In this document: piece by piece, positions 62,608 through 64,000 of the stretch
Layout: the number at the start of each line of letters is the position of its first letter
Position numbering within the stretch: position 1 is the stretch's first letter
Assembly (NCBI RefSeq): GCF_015278255.1
Contig: NZ_JADIJC010000001.1
Span: 310,001 to 374,000, forward strand
Reading direction: 5' to 3'
Source: Microbacterium hibisci
GTDB taxonomy: Bacteria > Actinomycetota > Actinomycetes > Actinomycetales > Microbacteriaceae
Length of the DNA: 64,000 bases
Program-made: the position numbers and the translations under genes
Notes under the pieces: model-generated
Told to the model about the DNA's origin: nothing
What the model saw: the letters and a program-made list of their open reading frames with translations, nothing else
The model's database searches: none

Positions 62608-63978
62608 TCAGACGCGCCGCAGCAGCGACACCGACATCGCGTCGGTGTTGTGGCGATGCGGCCACAGCTGTGCACGACCGCTGCCATCGGCCTGCGCGGG
62701 CAGGCCGGGGTCGGCATCCGCCAACGCGGTGATGACGTCACGAGCCGACAGCTCCTCGATCGCGCCATCCCACTCGCGCCGGATGTCGGCCACCACGCCC
62801 GAGGTCTCGGCGAGGTGCGGCGAGCACGTCACGTACGCCACCACACCGCCCGGTCTGAGTGCCGAGATCGCGGCGTCGAGCAACTCGCGCTGAAGCTCGG
62901 TGAGCGCCGGCACGTCGCTGGGCGCCTTGCGCCAGCGCGCTTCCGGACGGCGGCGGAGCGCACCGAGTCCGGTGCACGGCGCGTCGACGAGGATGCGGTC
63001 GTACGTGCCGGGTGCCTCCTGGGCACGGACGCGGCCGTCCTCCTCCGAGACAGGGACGTCGAGCGGCACGCCTTCGAGCGCCTGCCGCACGAGTCCCGCG
63101 CGCGCCGGCGAGATCTCATTCGCCTCGAGTGACGCGCCGTGCGCGAGCGCTTCCGCCGCGAGCACGGCGGTCTTGCCGCCCGGCCCGGCGCACAGATCGA
63201 GCCACCGCTCCCCCGGCGTGACGGGCACCGCGCGCGTCAGCGCGAGCGCGGCGAGCTGCGAGCCTTCGTCCTGCACGCGGATGCGGCCGCCCGACCCGCG
63301 CACGAGCCCGTCGGGGTCGCCCCCGCCCAGCCGGAACCCGATGGGCGAGAAGGGCGTGCGCCGCGCATCCTCCGGCACCTCGGCGAGCTCGGGAAGGGCC
63401 GCCATGGTGACGCGCGGAGAGGCGTTGTCGGCCGTCAGCAGGGCTTCCAGCTCGTCGGCGCGCCCTTCGGCCGCCAGGGCGCGGCGGAACGCCCGCACGA
63501 CCCACACCGGATGCGAGAACAGCAGACCGAGCTGCTCGTCGTCCGAGCGGGCGCTGGTCGCCACGTGGGTCATCCAGTCGCCGGGGGTGTCGCGCGAGAC
63601 GCGGCGCAGCACCGCGTTGGCGAACCCGGCCGCGCCGCGCCCGCCCGCGGCGCGGGCGAGCTCGACCGACTCGTTGACAGCGGCGTGCGAGGCGACGCGC
63701 GTCGAGAGCAGCTGGTGCACGCCGAGCCGCAGGGCGTCGAGCACCGCAGGGTCGATGTCGGCGACGGGGCGGTCGGCGGCGATCCCGATGACCGCGTCAT
63801 AGGTGCCCTGGCGGCGCAGCGTGCCGTACGTCAGTTCCGTCGCGAGCGCCGCGTCGGCCGTCGACAGAGCCGCCCGGGCGATCGCCGTCGGCAGCAGCAG
63901 GTTCGCGTAGGCGTCGGACTCGTGGACCGCCCGCAGCGTGTCGTAGGCGACGCGCCGCGCCGCGACCGTGCGGCTCAT
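62608..63978 (-). CDS. rsmB: 16S rRNA (cytosine-967) C5-methyltransferase, RsmB-like
   Basis: A 456-residue protein with an N-terminal NusB-like RNA-binding domain (about residues 1-140) and a C-terminal SAM-dependent methyltransferase. The SAM-binding motif is WLDLCAGPGGKTAVLA, and the two catalytic Cys lie in DAPCTGLGALRRRPEARWR and VTCSPHLAET. It methylates C967 of 16S rRNA. The ATG overlaps a stop codon upstream (ATGA, 63975-63978), probably that of fmt. Confidence 0.94.
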   Translation of the reverse strand: MSRTVAARRVAYDTLRAVHESDAYANLLLPTAIARAALSTADAALATELTYGTLRRQGTYDAVIGIAADRPVADIDPAVLDALRLGVHQLLSTRVASHAAVNESVELARAAGGRGAAGFANAVLRRVSRDTPGDWMTHVATSARSDDEQLGLLFSHPVWVVRAFRRALAAEGRADELEALLTADNASPRVTMAALPELAEVPEDARRTPFSPIGFRLGGGDPDGLVRGSGGRIRVQDEGSQLAALALTRAVPVTPGERWLDLCAGPGGKTAVLAAEALAHGASLEANEISPARAGLVRQALEGVPLDVPVSEEDGRVRAQEAPGTYDRILVDAPCTGLGALRRRPEARWRKAPSDVPALTELQRELLDAAISALRPGGVVAYVTCSPHLAETSGVVADIRREWDGAIEELSARDVITALADADPGLPAQADGSGRAQLWPHRHNTDAMSVSLLRRV

Positions 63979-64000
63979 GAGCCCGCCACCGGAGTCGTCT
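63975..64000 (-). CDS. Last codons of an upstream gene, probably fmt
   Basis: On the minus strand a frame reads TTPVAGS and stops at TGA 63975-63977, overlapping the rsmB ATG by four bases. In actinobacteria the gene in front of rsmB is usually methionyl-tRNA formyltransferase (fmt). Only seven codons are in the window, so the identity is inferred from order alone. Confidence 0.3.

Overview
The window is chromosomal DNA from a high-G+C actinobacterium, most likely Microbacteriaceae and probably Microbacterium or a close relative. The evidence is the gene order pafB-pafC-tatA-tatC-helY-lnt at the left end, the hisEG-hisFI-trp-lgt-gltBD order at the right end, an RbpA homologue, HGxxPAAW and DUF6458 proteins, and very frequent start codons of the leaderless type (a TANNNT box six bases before GTG or ATG). 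Coding density is about 95 percent. I found no rRNA, CRISPR array, IS element or prophage. There is one tRNA, a class II tRNA-Leu(CAA).

Layout. 1-6644: proteasome-linked DNA-damage regulators PafB/PafC, the Tat export core (tatA, tatC), a HelY-type SF2 helicase and apolipoprotein N-acyltransferase. 6669-9441 (minus): RbpA, then an overlapping nfeD / SPFH / glycerophosphodiesterase operon. 9486-17717: SDR plus S9 peptidase, an HdeD-like protein, a molybdopterin oxidoreductase / flavin reductase / zinc-ribbon trio, an AEC transporter, and a DcuA-like transporter followed by an M20 dipeptidase (to 19112). 19113-24665 is the most accessory part: a decayed aminoglycoside-phosphotransferase-type gene, a lipoprotein, DUF6578, a proline iminopeptidase, a small holin-like membrane protein, a divergent DoxX/TetR pair with a clear operator, a GNAT protein and DUF6458. 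24877-33706: two MFS transporters, pseudouridine catabolism (psuG plus PfkB kinase), an ArsR/AHSA1 pair, a RibD/DHFR-like protein, an SGNH hydrolase, a luciferase-like oxidoreductase and a phosphoribosyltransferase. 33726-42445: DUF885 peptidase, polA, a PaaI thioesterase, an ANTAR response regulator, tRNA-Leu, a PadR-controlled ABC exporter operon and a SHOCT protein. 42592-51792: RecQ, pyruvate kinase and both glutamate synthase subunits. 51868-59694 (minus): lgt, trpABC with two small membrane proteins, hisI, hisF, hisG, hisE and rpe. 59715-64000: a glutaminase-STAS fusion, a secreted repeat protein, rsmB and the last codons of a gene upstream of it.

How it fits together. Several blocks are functional units: export and maturation of lipoproteins (tat, lnt, lgt), nitrogen assimilation and glutamate turnover (gltBD, glutaminase), and histidine/tryptophan synthesis from the PRPP/ribulose-phosphate node (rpe, his, trp). 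trpE, normally between hisI and the Trp-associated membrane protein, is missing from its usual place.

I did not find a clearly new multi-gene system. The most interesting signals are the uniform leaderless promoter geometry, including overlapping divergent promoters and -10 boxes built on stop codons; three near-identical palindromic terminators; an over-frequent GGATGCC/GGCATCC word; a RecQ with a PcrA-like C-terminal module; and the frameshifted phosphotransferase remnant.
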